From Streptomyces seoulensis (GTDB lineage Bacteria; Actinomycetota; Actinomycetes; Streptomycetales; Streptomycetaceae), in assembly GCA_013364255.1 (NCBI GenBank), contig CP054936.1:3440853-3504852 (forward strand): DNA of 64,000 nt. The letters are read 5' to 3'. The translations under genes and the position numbers were made by a program. Numbering within the stretch: the stretch's first letter is position 1; each line of letters opens with the position of its first letter. Of the stretch, positions 29,066 to 36,928 are shown piece after piece. A model generated the notes under the pieces. It was not told the DNA's origin and searched no databases. It saw only the letters and a program-made list of their open reading frames with translations.

Positions 29066-30355
29066 ATGCGACGTGGCATATCGATCGCCGCCGCGGTCAC
29101 CGTGGTCGCCCTCACCGCCTCGGCCTGTGGTGGCTCGGACGACGACTCGTCCAGCAAGCCGAAGGACCCCAAGGACGTCTCCGGGACGATCACCTACTGG
29201 GACACCTCCGACGCGGCGACCGAAGCCCCGACGTACAAGGCCCTGGTCAAGCAGTTCGAGGCCAAGTACCCGAAGATCAAGGTGAACTTCCAGAGCATCC
29301 CGTTCACCGACGTCGAGCAGAAGTTCAAGTCCGCCGCCAAGAGCGGCAAGGGCGCCCCCGACGTCGTGCGCACGGACGTGGGCCTGATGGCCGAGTACGC
29401 CTCGCTGGGCTACATCGCCCCGCTGGACGGCACCGCGGCCCTGAAGGACACCTCGGACTTCGCCGCCACGCCGCTGAACACCGCCAAGTACAACGGCAAG
29501 ACCTACGGCGTTCCCTCGGTCACCGACACCCTCGGCCTCCTCTACAACAAGAAGCTGCTGAAGCAGGCCGGCATCGCCACCCCGCCGGCCACCTGGGACG
29601 AGTTCATCGCCGACGCCAAGACCATCAAGCAGAAGACCGGGGCGTACGGCACCTACGTCAACCCGGACTCCTACTTCCTGCTGCCGCTGCTCTACAGCAA
29701 CGGCGCGGACATGGCCGACCCGTCCGCCAAGAAGATCACCATCAGCGACGCCGCCGCGGTCAAGGCCCTCACCACCGCGAAGCAGATCAACGACCAGGCG
29801 TCGATGAAGGTCGACTTCGCCAACGCGTACCAGAACATGCAGGCCGCCTTCAAGAACGGCAAGGTCGCCATGCTGATCCAGGGCCCGTGGTCGGTCTCCG
29901 ACACCCTGTCCGGCTCGGCGTTCAAGAGCGACCAGGCCAACCTCGGCTACGCCCCCGTCCCGGCCGGCGCCGGCGGCAAGGCGCAGGCCCCGACCGGCGG
30001 CCACAACCTCGCTGTCTACCAGGGCTCCGGCAACCTGGACGCCAGCTACCTGTTCACGCAGTTCATGACGTCCACCGAGAGCCAGGTCGCCATCGCCAAG
30101 GGCACCGGCACCCTGCCGACCCGCCAGTCGGCGTACACCTCCGAGGTCACCTCCGACCCGAAGGTCGCCGGCTTCAAGGCGGTCCTGGACAAGACCGCCC
30201 GGCCGCGCGTCGCCCTGCCGCAGGTCGGCTCGCTGTTCACGCCGCTCCAGCAGAACTACGTGAAGATCCTCCAGGGCGACGAGTCGGTCGGCAAGGGCCT
30301 CGACGCCACCGCCAAGGAGTTCCAGAAGCTCCTGCCCGGCTACTCCATCGGCTGA
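29066..30355 (+). CDS. malE: Maltose/maltodextrin ABC transporter, substrate-binding lipoprotein
   Basis: The 429-residue protein follows AGGAG at a 5-base spacing. The signal peptide ends in the lipobox TASAC, giving a membrane-tethered binding protein. The mature part is a family 1 extracellular solute-binding protein: GTITYWDTSD, KFKSAAKSGKGAPDVVRTD, YNGKTYGVPSVTDTLGLLYN, GKVAMLIQGPWSVSDT, FTQFMTSTESQVAIAKGTG. It delivers maltose or maltodextrins to MalF/MalG. It is the first gene of malEFG-aglA-malR, and two strong hairpins separate it from malF. No ATPase is encoded nearby; Streptomyces mal systems use a shared MsiK-type ATPase elsewhere. Confidence 0.93.
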   Translation: MRRGISIAAAVTVVALTASACGGSDDDSSSKPKDPKDVSGTITYWDTSDAATEAPTYKALVKQFEAKYPKIKVNFQSIPFTDVEQKFKSAAKSGKGAPDVVRTDVGLMAEYASLGYIAPLDGTAALKDTSDFAATPLNTAKYNGKTYGVPSVTDTLGLLYNKKLLKQAGIATPPATWDEFIADAKTIKQKTGAYGTYVNPDSYFLLPLLYSNGADMADPSAKKITISDAAAVKALTTAKQINDQASMKVDFANAYQNMQAAFKNGKVAMLIQGPWSVSDTLSGSAFKSDQANLGYAPVPAGAGGKAQAPTGGHNLAVYQGSGNLDASYLFTQFMTSTESQVAIAKGTGTLPTRQSAYTSEVTSDPKVAGFKAVLDKTARPRVALPQVGSLFTPLQQNYVKILQGDESVGKGLDATAKEFQKLLPGYSIG

Positions 30356-30369
30356 CCGAACGGCCATGA

Positions 30370-30408
30370 GCCGTACCGCTCATGACGGGCCGTCATGAGC
30401 GGTACGGC
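30370..30408 (+). repeat. Perfect 39-nt palindrome in the malE-malF gap
   Basis: Arms of 19 bases beginning GCCGTACCGCTCATGACGG mirror perfectly around a single G at 30389, starting 15 bases after the malE stop. In RNA this is a very stable stem-loop. Such elements after the first gene of binding-protein operons commonly stabilise the upstream mRNA and reduce read-through into the permease genes. Confidence 0.85.
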
Positions 30409-30420
30409 GTGCGAAGGACA

Positions 30421-30479
30421 CGCAGCCCCGGGGAAGGAGTTCCCCGCTGCCGCCCCGTCCGGGGCTCCCCGGGGCTGCG
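30421..30479 (+). repeat. Second malE-malF hairpin with competing inner stems
   Basis: Perfect 14-base outer arms (CGCAGCCCCGGGGA and TCCCCGGGGCTGCG) enclose 31 bases. Inner stems GGGGAA-GGAG-TTCCCC and GCCCC-GTCC-GGGGC can form instead of the inner part of the outer stem, giving a three-way junction alternative. This may be structural only, or an attenuator between malE and malF. Confidence 0.8.
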
Positions 30480-30510
30480 GAACCACCCGACTCCGTCCGC
30501 GAAAGAGCCG

Positions 30511-31515
30511 ATGAGGATGACGACCGCAGCGAGCACCGGAAACACGAAGAAGACAGCGCGCGGCGACAGTTCCCCGCGCCCCGCACGCGTCTCGGCGCTC
30601 AGGCGGTCCTGGGACAAGTACTGGTACGCGTGGGCGATGGTGACCCCGGTGGCCGTCGTCATCACGGTGCTGGTCCTGTATCCGCTGGGCTACGGCTTCT
30701 ACCAGTCGCTGACCAACGCCAACGAGGCGAACGTCGCCACCACCATCGGCGCCTTCCACCGCCCGGCCACCTACGACTTCGTCGGCCTGGACAACTACTG
30801 GCACGTCCTGTCGGGCGCGGACGGCGACTTCTACCCGCGGCTGGTGTGGACGGTCCTGTGGACGGTGTCCTGCGTCGTGCTCCAGGTGGGTCTGGGCATG
30901 GCGCTGGCGGTGCTGCTCAACCGCGAGATGCGGCTCCGCGGCTTCTACCGGGCGATGCTGATCCTGCCCTGGGCGGTCCCGTCGTTCATCGGCGTCTTCG
31001 CCTGGCGGCTGATGCTCAACTCCCAGTACGGCGTCTTCAACGAGGTCATCACGGCCTTCGGCCTGCCCGCGCAGAACTGGCTCGGCACCCCGCTGGCCCA
31101 GAAGGTCGCCGTCGTCATGGTCAACGTCTGGATCGGCATCCCGTTCAACATGGTGGCCCTGCTCGGCGGACTCCAGTCCATCCCGAAGGAGCTGTACGAG
31201 GCGGCCGAGATGGACGGCGCCTCGCCCTGGCAGCGGTTCGTGAACGTGACGCTGCCCGGTCTGAAGCCGGTGTCGAACACCGTGATCCTGCTGGGCTGCA
31301 TCTGGACGTTCAACATGTTCAACGTCATCTACCTGCTGCTGGGCAACAACACCACCGGCGACACCGACATCCTCGTCACCTTCGCCTTCCACAAGGCGTT
31401 CAACGGGATCTCGGACTACGCGGGAGCGGCCACCTACGGCATCATCATCCTCGCTCTCCTGCTGGCCTTCTCGACCTTCTACCGCCGCAACACCCTGAAG
31501 TCCGAGCAGGCGTAA
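30511..31515 (+). CDS. malF: Maltose/maltodextrin ABC transporter permease
   Basis: The 334-residue inner-membrane protein has six or more transmembrane helices (first at about 40-63). It carries the permease cytoplasmic EAA loop ELYEAAEMDGASPWQRFVNVTLP, which docks on the ATPase. It has no long periplasmic P2 loop, unlike E. coli MalF, as usual for actinobacteria. The ATG at 30511 has a weak GAAAGAG ribosome-binding site; a second ATG two codons on is possible. malG follows after 13 bases. The long structured leader after malE suggests lower expression than the binding protein. Confidence 0.92.
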   Translation: MRMTTAASTGNTKKTARGDSSPRPARVSALRRSWDKYWYAWAMVTPVAVVITVLVLYPLGYGFYQSLTNANEANVATTIGAFHRPATYDFVGLDNYWHVLSGADGDFYPRLVWTVLWTVSCVVLQVGLGMALAVLLNREMRLRGFYRAMLILPWAVPSFIGVFAWRLMLNSQYGVFNEVITAFGLPAQNWLGTPLAQKVAVVMVNVWIGIPFNMVALLGGLQSIPKELYEAAEMDGASPWQRFVNVTLPGLKPVSNTVILLGCIWTFNMFNVIYLLLGNNTTGDTDILVTFAFHKAFNGISDYAGAATYGIIILALLLAFSTFYRRNTLKSEQA

Positions 31516-31528
31516 GGAGCCCCTCGTC

Positions 31529-32446
31529 ATGACCGCAGCAACGCACGAGCCGGGCGCCACCCCGCCCGCCGCCCCCGCGCGCCCCCTGCCCGCCACCCCG
31601 CGCGGCCGCAAGGTGCGCGGCCGGCAGGAGCGCGCCCCGTGGGCCTCCGTCGCCCTGCACTGCACGCTGATCCTGGCCACCGTGATCGCGGCCTTCCCGG
31701 TGGTGTGGATCCTGTTCATCTCGCTGGGCCCGAAGAACGCCTGGCAGGAGCCGGGCCAGGTCCTCTCGCACCTGAGCCTGCACAACTACAGCGACGTCCT
31801 GGCCCACTCGGACCTCGCCCAGTGGTTCCTGAACACCGTCATCGTGGCGGGCGGCACCACCGCGCTCGGCGTCTTCCTCGCCTCGACCGCCGGGTACGCG
31901 GTGTCGCGGATGAAGTTCCCCGGCAGCCGGCAGCTGATGTGGACGTTCCTGGTCACCCAGATGTTCCCCAGTATCGTACTGATCGTGCCGCTGTACCTGC
32001 TGATGTCCGAGTTGCACCTGCTCGACAACTACCTCGGGCTGATCCTCGCGTACGCGACCACGGCGGTGCCGTTCTGCGCCTGGATGATGAAGGGCTACTT
32101 CGACACCATCCCCAAGGAGATAGACGAGGCGGGCCGGGTGGACGGCCTGACCCCGATCGGCACGTTCTGGCGGCTGATCGTGCCGCTGGCCAAGCCGGGC
32201 CTGGCGGTGACCGCGTTCTACAGCTTCCTCACCGCCTGGGGCGAGGTGGCCTACGCGACGCAGTTCATGCAGTCCGACCACTACACGCTCGCCGTCGGCA
32301 TCCGCACCTTCGCGCAGGACCAGCGGCCCGACTGGGCCTGGACCTCCGCGACCGCCATCATCATCACCATCCCGGCGGCCCTCGTCTTCATGCTGGTGCA
32401 GCGCAGCCTGGTCTCCGGTCTGACCGCCGGCGGCACCAAGTCCTGA
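31529..32446 (+). CDS. malG: Maltose/maltodextrin ABC transporter permease
   Basis: The 305-residue protein follows AAGGAG. After a Pro/Ala/Arg-rich N-terminal tail of about 35 residues it has six transmembrane helices and the EAA loop EIDEAGRVDGLTPIGTFWRLIVP. It pairs with MalF as the heterodimeric channel for maltose and maltodextrins. Helices such as VVWILFISLGPKNAW and TQMFPSIVLIVPLYLLM are typical of MalG. The intracellular alpha-glucosidase gene starts 80 bases downstream on the same strand, so uptake and hydrolysis are likely co-expressed. Confidence 0.93.
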   Translation: MTAATHEPGATPPAAPARPLPATPRGRKVRGRQERAPWASVALHCTLILATVIAAFPVVWILFISLGPKNAWQEPGQVLSHLSLHNYSDVLAHSDLAQWFLNTVIVAGGTTALGVFLASTAGYAVSRMKFPGSRQLMWTFLVTQMFPSIVLIVPLYLLMSELHLLDNYLGLILAYATTAVPFCAWMMKGYFDTIPKEIDEAGRVDGLTPIGTFWRLIVPLAKPGLAVTAFYSFLTAWGEVAYATQFMQSDHYTLAVGIRTFAQDQRPDWAWTSATAIIITIPAALVFMLVQRSLVSGLTAGGTKS

Positions 32447-32525
32447 CCGCCGCGGCGAGCGGCCGCCCGGCCCCGCCCCCTCCGCAAGCGCCTCCGTCGT
32501 TCCCCCCGCACCCTTAAGGGAATCC

Positions 32526-34175
32526 ATGACCCAGCACGTCACCGACACCGTTCCCACCGAAGCCGCTGCCGCCGCCTCCGGGCGCCGTGAGTGGTGGCGC
32601 GACGCGGTCATCTACCAGGTCTACCCGCGCAGTTTCGCCGACGGCGACGGCGACGGCATGGGCGACCTGCCCGGCGTCCGCGCGCGGCTGCCGTACCTGC
32701 GCGAGCTCGGTGTCGACGCCGTCTGGCTCTCCCCCTTCTACGCCTCCCCGCAGGCCGACGCCGGCTACGACGTCACCGACTACCGGGCCGTCGACCCGAT
32801 GTTCGGCACCCTGACCGACGCCGACGACCTGGTGCGCGACGCGCACGCGCTGGGCCTGAGGGTCATCGTGGACCTGGTGCCCAACCACTGCTCCGACCAG
32901 CACGAGTGGTTCAAGCAGGCGCTGCGCGAGGGCCCCGGCTCGCCGCTGCGCGAGCGCTTCCACTTCCGTCCCGGCAAGGGCGTGAGCGGTGGACTGCCGC
33001 CCAACGACTGGGAGTCCATCTTCGGCGGCCCGGCCTGGACCCGGGTGGCCGACGGCGAGTGGTACCTGCACCTGTTTGCGCCCGAGCAGCCCGACTTCAA
33101 CTGGGACCACCCGGCCGTCCACGACGAGTTCCGCTCCATCCTGCGGTTCTGGCTGGACCTGTGCATCGACGGCTTCCGCATCGACGTGGCGCACGGCCTG
33201 GTCAAGGCGGCCGGCCTGCCCGACATCGGCCACGACGAGCAGGTCAAGCTGCTGGGCACGCAGGCGGTGCCGTACTTCGACCAGGACGGCGTGCACGAGA
33301 TCTACCGCAGCTGGCGGCGGATCCTCGACGAGTACACCGGCGACCGGATCGCGGTGGCCGAGGCGTGGACGCCGACCGTCGAGCGCAGCGCCCTGTACCT
33401 GCGCCCCGACGAGCTGCACCAGGCGTTCAACTTCTCCTATCTGACCACCGGCTGGAACGCGCCCGACCTGCGCGAGGTGATCGACCGCTCGCTCCAGGCG
33501 ATGAACGCGGTGCACGCGCCGGCCACCTGGGTGCTGTCCAACCACGACGTCGTACGGCACACCACGCGCCTGGCGGACGGCGACGAGACGCGCGGCCGGC
33601 GCCGGGCCCGGGCGGCGACGCTGCTGATGCTGGCGCTGCCCGGCTCGGCCTACCTCTACCAGGGCGAGGAGCTGGGTCTGCCGGAGGTCGTGGACCTGCC
33701 CGACGAGGTGCGCCAGGACCCGGCGTTCTTCCGCACCGCCGGCCAGGACGGCACCCGCGACGGCTGCCGGGTGCCGCTGCCGTGGTCGGGCGAGGCCGCC
33801 CCGTTCGGCTTCGGACCCGTGGATGGCGGCCCGAGCTGGCTGCCGCAGCCGGCCGACTGGAAGCACCTGACCGTCGAGGCGCAGGACGGCGACCCGAACT
33901 CCACGCTGGAGTTCTACCGCAGCGCGCTCGCCGTCCGCCGCGACCACCCGGCGCTCGGCGCCGGCCGCCAGATCACCTGGCTGGACAGCCCCGAGGGCGT
34001 GCTGGCCTTCCGCCGCGACACCGCCGAGGGCTCCTTCGTCTGCACGGTCAACCTGACCGCCGCCCCCGTCACGCTGGACACCCCCGGCACCCTGCTGCTG
34101 GCGAGCGCTCCCGTCGAGCCGGGCGCCGCCGAGACGGTGTTGCCCGGCGACTCGGCCGTCTGGTGGGCAGTCTGA
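32526..34175 (+). CDS. aglA: Intracellular GH13 alpha-glucosidase
   Basis: The 549-residue protein has no signal peptide, so it acts in the cytoplasm on imported maltodextrins. Conserved GH13 regions are all present: YQVYPRSFADGDGDGMGDLPG, DLVPNHCSDQHEWF (region I), DGFRIDVAHG (region II, nucleophile Asp), VAEAWTP (region III, acid/base Glu), and WVLSNHDVVRHTTR (region IV). These match oligo-1,6-glucosidase/maltase-type enzymes (subfamily near GH13_30). It lies in the mal operon between malG and the repressor gene, as expected for an alpha-glucosidase releasing glucose from maltose. Linkage preference cannot be told from sequence. Confidence 0.92.
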   Translation: MTQHVTDTVPTEAAAAASGRREWWRDAVIYQVYPRSFADGDGDGMGDLPGVRARLPYLRELGVDAVWLSPFYASPQADAGYDVTDYRAVDPMFGTLTDADDLVRDAHALGLRVIVDLVPNHCSDQHEWFKQALREGPGSPLRERFHFRPGKGVSGGLPPNDWESIFGGPAWTRVADGEWYLHLFAPEQPDFNWDHPAVHDEFRSILRFWLDLCIDGFRIDVAHGLVKAAGLPDIGHDEQVKLLGTQAVPYFDQDGVHEIYRSWRRILDEYTGDRIAVAEAWTPTVERSALYLRPDELHQAFNFSYLTTGWNAPDLREVIDRSLQAMNAVHAPATWVLSNHDVVRHTTRLADGDETRGRRRARAATLLMLALPGSAYLYQGEELGLPEVVDLPDEVRQDPAFFRTAGQDGTRDGCRVPLPWSGEAAPFGFGPVDGGPSWLPQPADWKHLTVEAQDGDPNSTLEFYRSALAVRRDHPALGAGRQITWLDSPEGVLAFRRDTAEGSFVCTVNLTAAPVTLDTPGTLLLASAPVEPGAAETVLPGDSAVWWAV

Positions 34176-34200
34176 GATGCACCCGGTACAGTCCACTCCT

Positions 34201-35238
34201 GTGACCACACGGCTTGCCGACATCGCTGCCCAGGCGGGGGTGAGCGAGGCGACCGTCAGCCGGGTCCTGAACGGGAAGCCGGGCGTCGCCGCCACCACCC
34301 GCCAGTCCGTACTGGCGGCCCTCGACGTCCTGGGCTACGAGCGTCCGGTGCGGCTGCGGCAGCGCAGCGAGGGCCTGGTGGGCCTGATCACCCCGGAGCT
34401 GGAGAACCCGATCTTCCCGGCCCTCGCGCAGGTCATCGGCCAGGCACTCACCCGGCAGGGCTACACCCCGGTGCTCGCCACCCAGACCCCCGGCGGCTCC
34501 ACGGAGGACGAGCTGACCGAGATGCTGGTGGACCGCGGCGTCGCGGGCATCATCTACGTCTCAGGGCTGCACGCGGACACCACCGCCGACATGGAGCGCT
34601 ACGAGCGGCTGCGCGCCCAGGGCGTCCCCTACGTGCTGGTCGACGGCTTCTCCCCGAAGGTCCAGGCCCCCTTCATCTCCCCCGACGACCGCGCGGCCAT
34701 GACCCTGGCCGTCACCCACCTGGTGTCCCTGGGCCACACCCGCATCGGCCTGGCCCTGGGCCCCAAGCGCTTCGTGCCGGTCCAGCGCAAGATAGAGGGC
34801 TTCGTCCGCGCGATGCAGGACCAGCTGGACCTGCCCCCCGACACCGTCGAGTCCGACTTCGTCCAGCACTCCCTCTACACCCTGGAGGGCGGCCAGGCTG
34901 CGGCGACCGCGCTCATAGACCGCGACTGCACGGCCGTGGTCTGCGCCAGCGACATGATGGCGCTCGGCGCGATACGCGCGGCCCGCCGGCGCGACCTGGA
35001 GGTCCCGCGCGACTTCTCCGTGGTCGGCTTCGACGACTCCCCGCTGATCGCCTTCACCGACCCGCCCCTGACCACCATCCGCAAGCCGGTGCCGGCGATG
35101 GGCCAGGCCGCGGTGCGCGCGCTCCTGGAGGAGATCGGCGGCACCCCGGCGCCGCACAGCGAGTTCGTCTTCATGCCGGAACTGGTGGTCCGCGGCTCCA
35201 CCGCGTCGGCCCCGAGACGCCACCGCTCCGCGGACTAG
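34201..35238 (+). CDS. malR: LacI-family maltose repressor
   Basis: The 345-residue protein starts at GTG 34201 (VTTRLADIAAQAGVSEAT); an in-frame ATG at 34177 is a possible alternative. The LacI HTH (LADIAAQAGVSEATVSRVLNG) and hinge are followed by a periplasmic-binding-like effector domain with SEGLVGLITPELENPIFPAL, SPDDRAAMTLAVTHL, and FDDSPLIAFTDPPLTTIRKP. The N-terminal text closely matches what I remember of S. coelicolor MalR (Reg1), which represses malE. It is placed downstream of the alpha-glucosidase on the same strand. I remember a divergent malR upstream of malE in S. coelicolor. Confidence 0.88.
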   Translation: MTTRLADIAAQAGVSEATVSRVLNGKPGVAATTRQSVLAALDVLGYERPVRLRQRSEGLVGLITPELENPIFPALAQVIGQALTRQGYTPVLATQTPGGSTEDELTEMLVDRGVAGIIYVSGLHADTTADMERYERLRAQGVPYVLVDGFSPKVQAPFISPDDRAAMTLAVTHLVSLGHTRIGLALGPKRFVPVQRKIEGFVRAMQDQLDLPPDTVESDFVQHSLYTLEGGQAAATALIDRDCTAVVCASDMMALGAIRAARRRDLEVPRDFSVVGFDDSPLIAFTDPPLTTIRKPVPAMGQAAVRALLEEIGGTPAPHSEFVFMPELVVRGSTASAPRRHRSAD

Positions 35239-35621
35239 GCCCCGTCCTCGCCGCGCGGCTCCGTACGGTGGTCGAAGTACGCCCACGCGAAGATCCCGAG
35301 CAGCGCCACGAGACCCACGACCGGATACCGCACCGCCGCGGGCGCGCTCCGGGTGAGGAACGCGGCGAGTCCGGTCACCAGCGCGCCGCACATCATCACC
35401 ACCCGGCTGGTCAGACGTTGCCCCACATCGCTGCCACGTTCGGAGAACAGTCCGTCCACCGCCGCTTTCGCCGGACGCGCGGCGCCCCCGCGCCTCTTCG
35501 ACCGGTACTCCAGCCCATAGCCGATGAGCAGATAGAGCGCGAAGACGGCGGCGATCCACGCCCAGTCGGACGGACTGTCCGCGCCGCCCCGCGCCAGTAA
35601 GACCTGCGGTCCCAGGCTCAT
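35235..35621 (-). CDS. Small membrane protein of unknown function
   Basis: The 128-residue protein has three predicted transmembrane helices (about 20-38, 73-90 and 100-117) around a basic loop (EYRSKRRGGAARPAK). The stop codon overlaps the malR stop on the opposite strand by three bases, with no terminator between. The start at 35621 is preceded by GGAAAGGGGG. No conserved motif is recognised. It is divergent from the PAP2-family gene and has no obvious tie to maltose use. Confidence 0.72.
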   Translation of the reverse strand: MSLGPQVLLARGGADSPSDWAWIAAVFALYLLIGYGLEYRSKRRGGAARPAKAAVDGLFSERGSDVGQRLTSRVVMMCGALVTGLAAFLTRSAPAAVRYPVVGLVALLGIFAWAYFDHRTEPRGEDGA

Positions 35622-35784
35622 CCATGGCCCCCTTTCCTCATAGGGCCCGGTTGCCCCGCCCGCGAGGCCGCATGTGAACCGACTCCCGCCGCGCCCTGAT
35701 CAGGGCGTGGCAGAAAATGCGCCCCGCACCGGACCGGGGGATGATCGACGGAACACCGCCGCACTTCTGGCAGACTCTGTGCCC

Positions 35785-36597
35785 ATGGGTGATACGTCCG
35801 GAACGCGACCGGAAGGTCCCGAAAAGCACCTTCCGCACCCACTCACGGGATCTTCCGCGCCACGCCGCCGCCCCCCGCTGTGGTTCGAGGTGCTGCTGAT
35901 CGCGATCAGCTACTGGACGTACGCGCTGATCCGCAACGCGGTCCCGGAACAGCGGGCCGCGGCGCTGCGCAACGCGGACCGGATCTGGCAGACCGAGCAC
36001 CGGCTCGGCATCGCCGCCGAGCACGCCATCAACCACGCCGCCGACTCGGCGACTTGGCTGATCGTCGGCATGAACTACTACTACGCGACCCTGCACTTCG
36101 CGGCCACGGTGGGCGTCCTGGTGTGGCTGTACCGCAGCCACCCCGGCCGCTACGCGGCGGCCCGCCTGGCGCTCTTCGCCACCACGGCCGTAGCCCTCAT
36201 CGGCTACTACCTCTACCCCCTGGCCCCGCCCCGCCTGATGCCGGCCGGCCACTTCGTCGACACGGTCCAGACCCACCACACCTGGGGCTCGATGGCCTCC
36301 GGCGACCTGAAACACATGTCGAACCCCTACGCCGCGATGCCGTCGATGCACATCGGCTGGTCCCTGTGGTGCGGCCTGACGGTGTTCACCCTGACGACGA
36401 TCCCCTGGGCCCGCGTCCTGGCGGCCCTCTACCCCGCCGCCACCCTGATCGTGATCATCGCGACGGCCAACCACTTCTGGCTGGACGCGGTAGGCGGCGC
36501 AACCTGCCTGGCCTTCGGCCTCACCGTGGCAAGAACCTGCTACGGCGCCCTCCCCCACGCCCTGCCCCGCAGAGCATGGCACCCGGCGAGAGCGTAG
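35785..36597 (+). CDS. PAP2-superfamily membrane phosphatase (inositol phosphotransferase-like)
   Basis: The 270-residue multi-helix membrane protein is started at the ATG at 35785 (MGDTSG); the longer frame upstream is Pro/Arg-rich. Two motifs of the PAP2/Aur1-type lipid phosphatase fold are clear. NPYAAMPSMHIGWSLW carries the catalytic PSMH. ATANHFWLDAVGG carries the second His and an Asp. Five or more helices surround them. Members dephosphorylate lipid phosphates or transfer phosphoinositol groups. The substrate here is unknown. It is convergent with glnE over a gap rich in repeats. Confidence 0.87.
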   Translation: MGDTSGTRPEGPEKHLPHPLTGSSAPRRRPPLWFEVLLIAISYWTYALIRNAVPEQRAAALRNADRIWQTEHRLGIAAEHAINHAADSATWLIVGMNYYYATLHFAATVGVLVWLYRSHPGRYAAARLALFATTAVALIGYYLYPLAPPRLMPAGHFVDTVQTHHTWGSMASGDLKHMSNPYAAMPSMHIGWSLWCGLTVFTLTTIPWARVLAALYPAATLIVIIATANHFWLDAVGGATCLAFGLTVARTCYGALPHALPRRAWHPARA

Positions 36598-36628
36598 CCC
36601 CGACGGCGGACACCGTATGCCGACCGAA

Positions 36629-36686
36629 GGCGGAACGCCCCCCGACTGCCGAACGACGGCGGAACGCCCCCCGAGTGCCGGACGAC
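36629..36686. repeat. Two tandem 29-bp repeats after the PAP2 gene
   Basis: GGCGGAACGCCCCCCGA(C/G)TGCCG(A/G)ACGAC occurs twice head to tail with two differences, and a third copy begins at 36687. This is non-coding, between convergent genes, and possibly a dispersed intergenic element. Confidence 0.8.
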
Positions 36687-36693
36687 GGCGGGA

Positions 36694-36808
36694 GGGGGTG
36701 GGGTGGTGGGGCCAATGGGCGCCGCGTACTGCGGTCCCTCCTCCCCCACGACCAACACTCCGGGCCGTATGTCCGTGTGCGGCGCCCTGGCCCCACCACC
36801 CCACCCCC
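36694..36808. repeat. 30-bp inverted repeat between PAP2 and glnE genes
   Basis: The left arm 36694-36725 begins GGGGGTGGGGTGGTGGGGCC. It pairs with the right arm 36779-36808 over 30 base pairs, with only a two-base AT bulge. The loop is 53 bases. It could be a bidirectional terminator or a small repetitive element. No ORF with coding bias lies inside. Confidence 0.85.
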
Positions 36809-36864
36809 GCCCCGACCAAACCCCCGCAACCAACCACGCACCCGCCCCACCCCACACCCGCACC

Positions 36865-36892
36865 CACCACGCACCACGCACCACGCACCACG
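36865..36892. repeat. Four tandem CACCACG heptamers
   Basis: Four exact 7-base units lie just past the 3' end of glnE. A related CACCACG-containing repeat lies beyond the 5' end of glnE at 40216-40270. Confidence 0.9.
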
Positions 36893-36928
36893 CACCCAGA
36901 ACCCGCACCGCACCCCGACCCCGAACCC

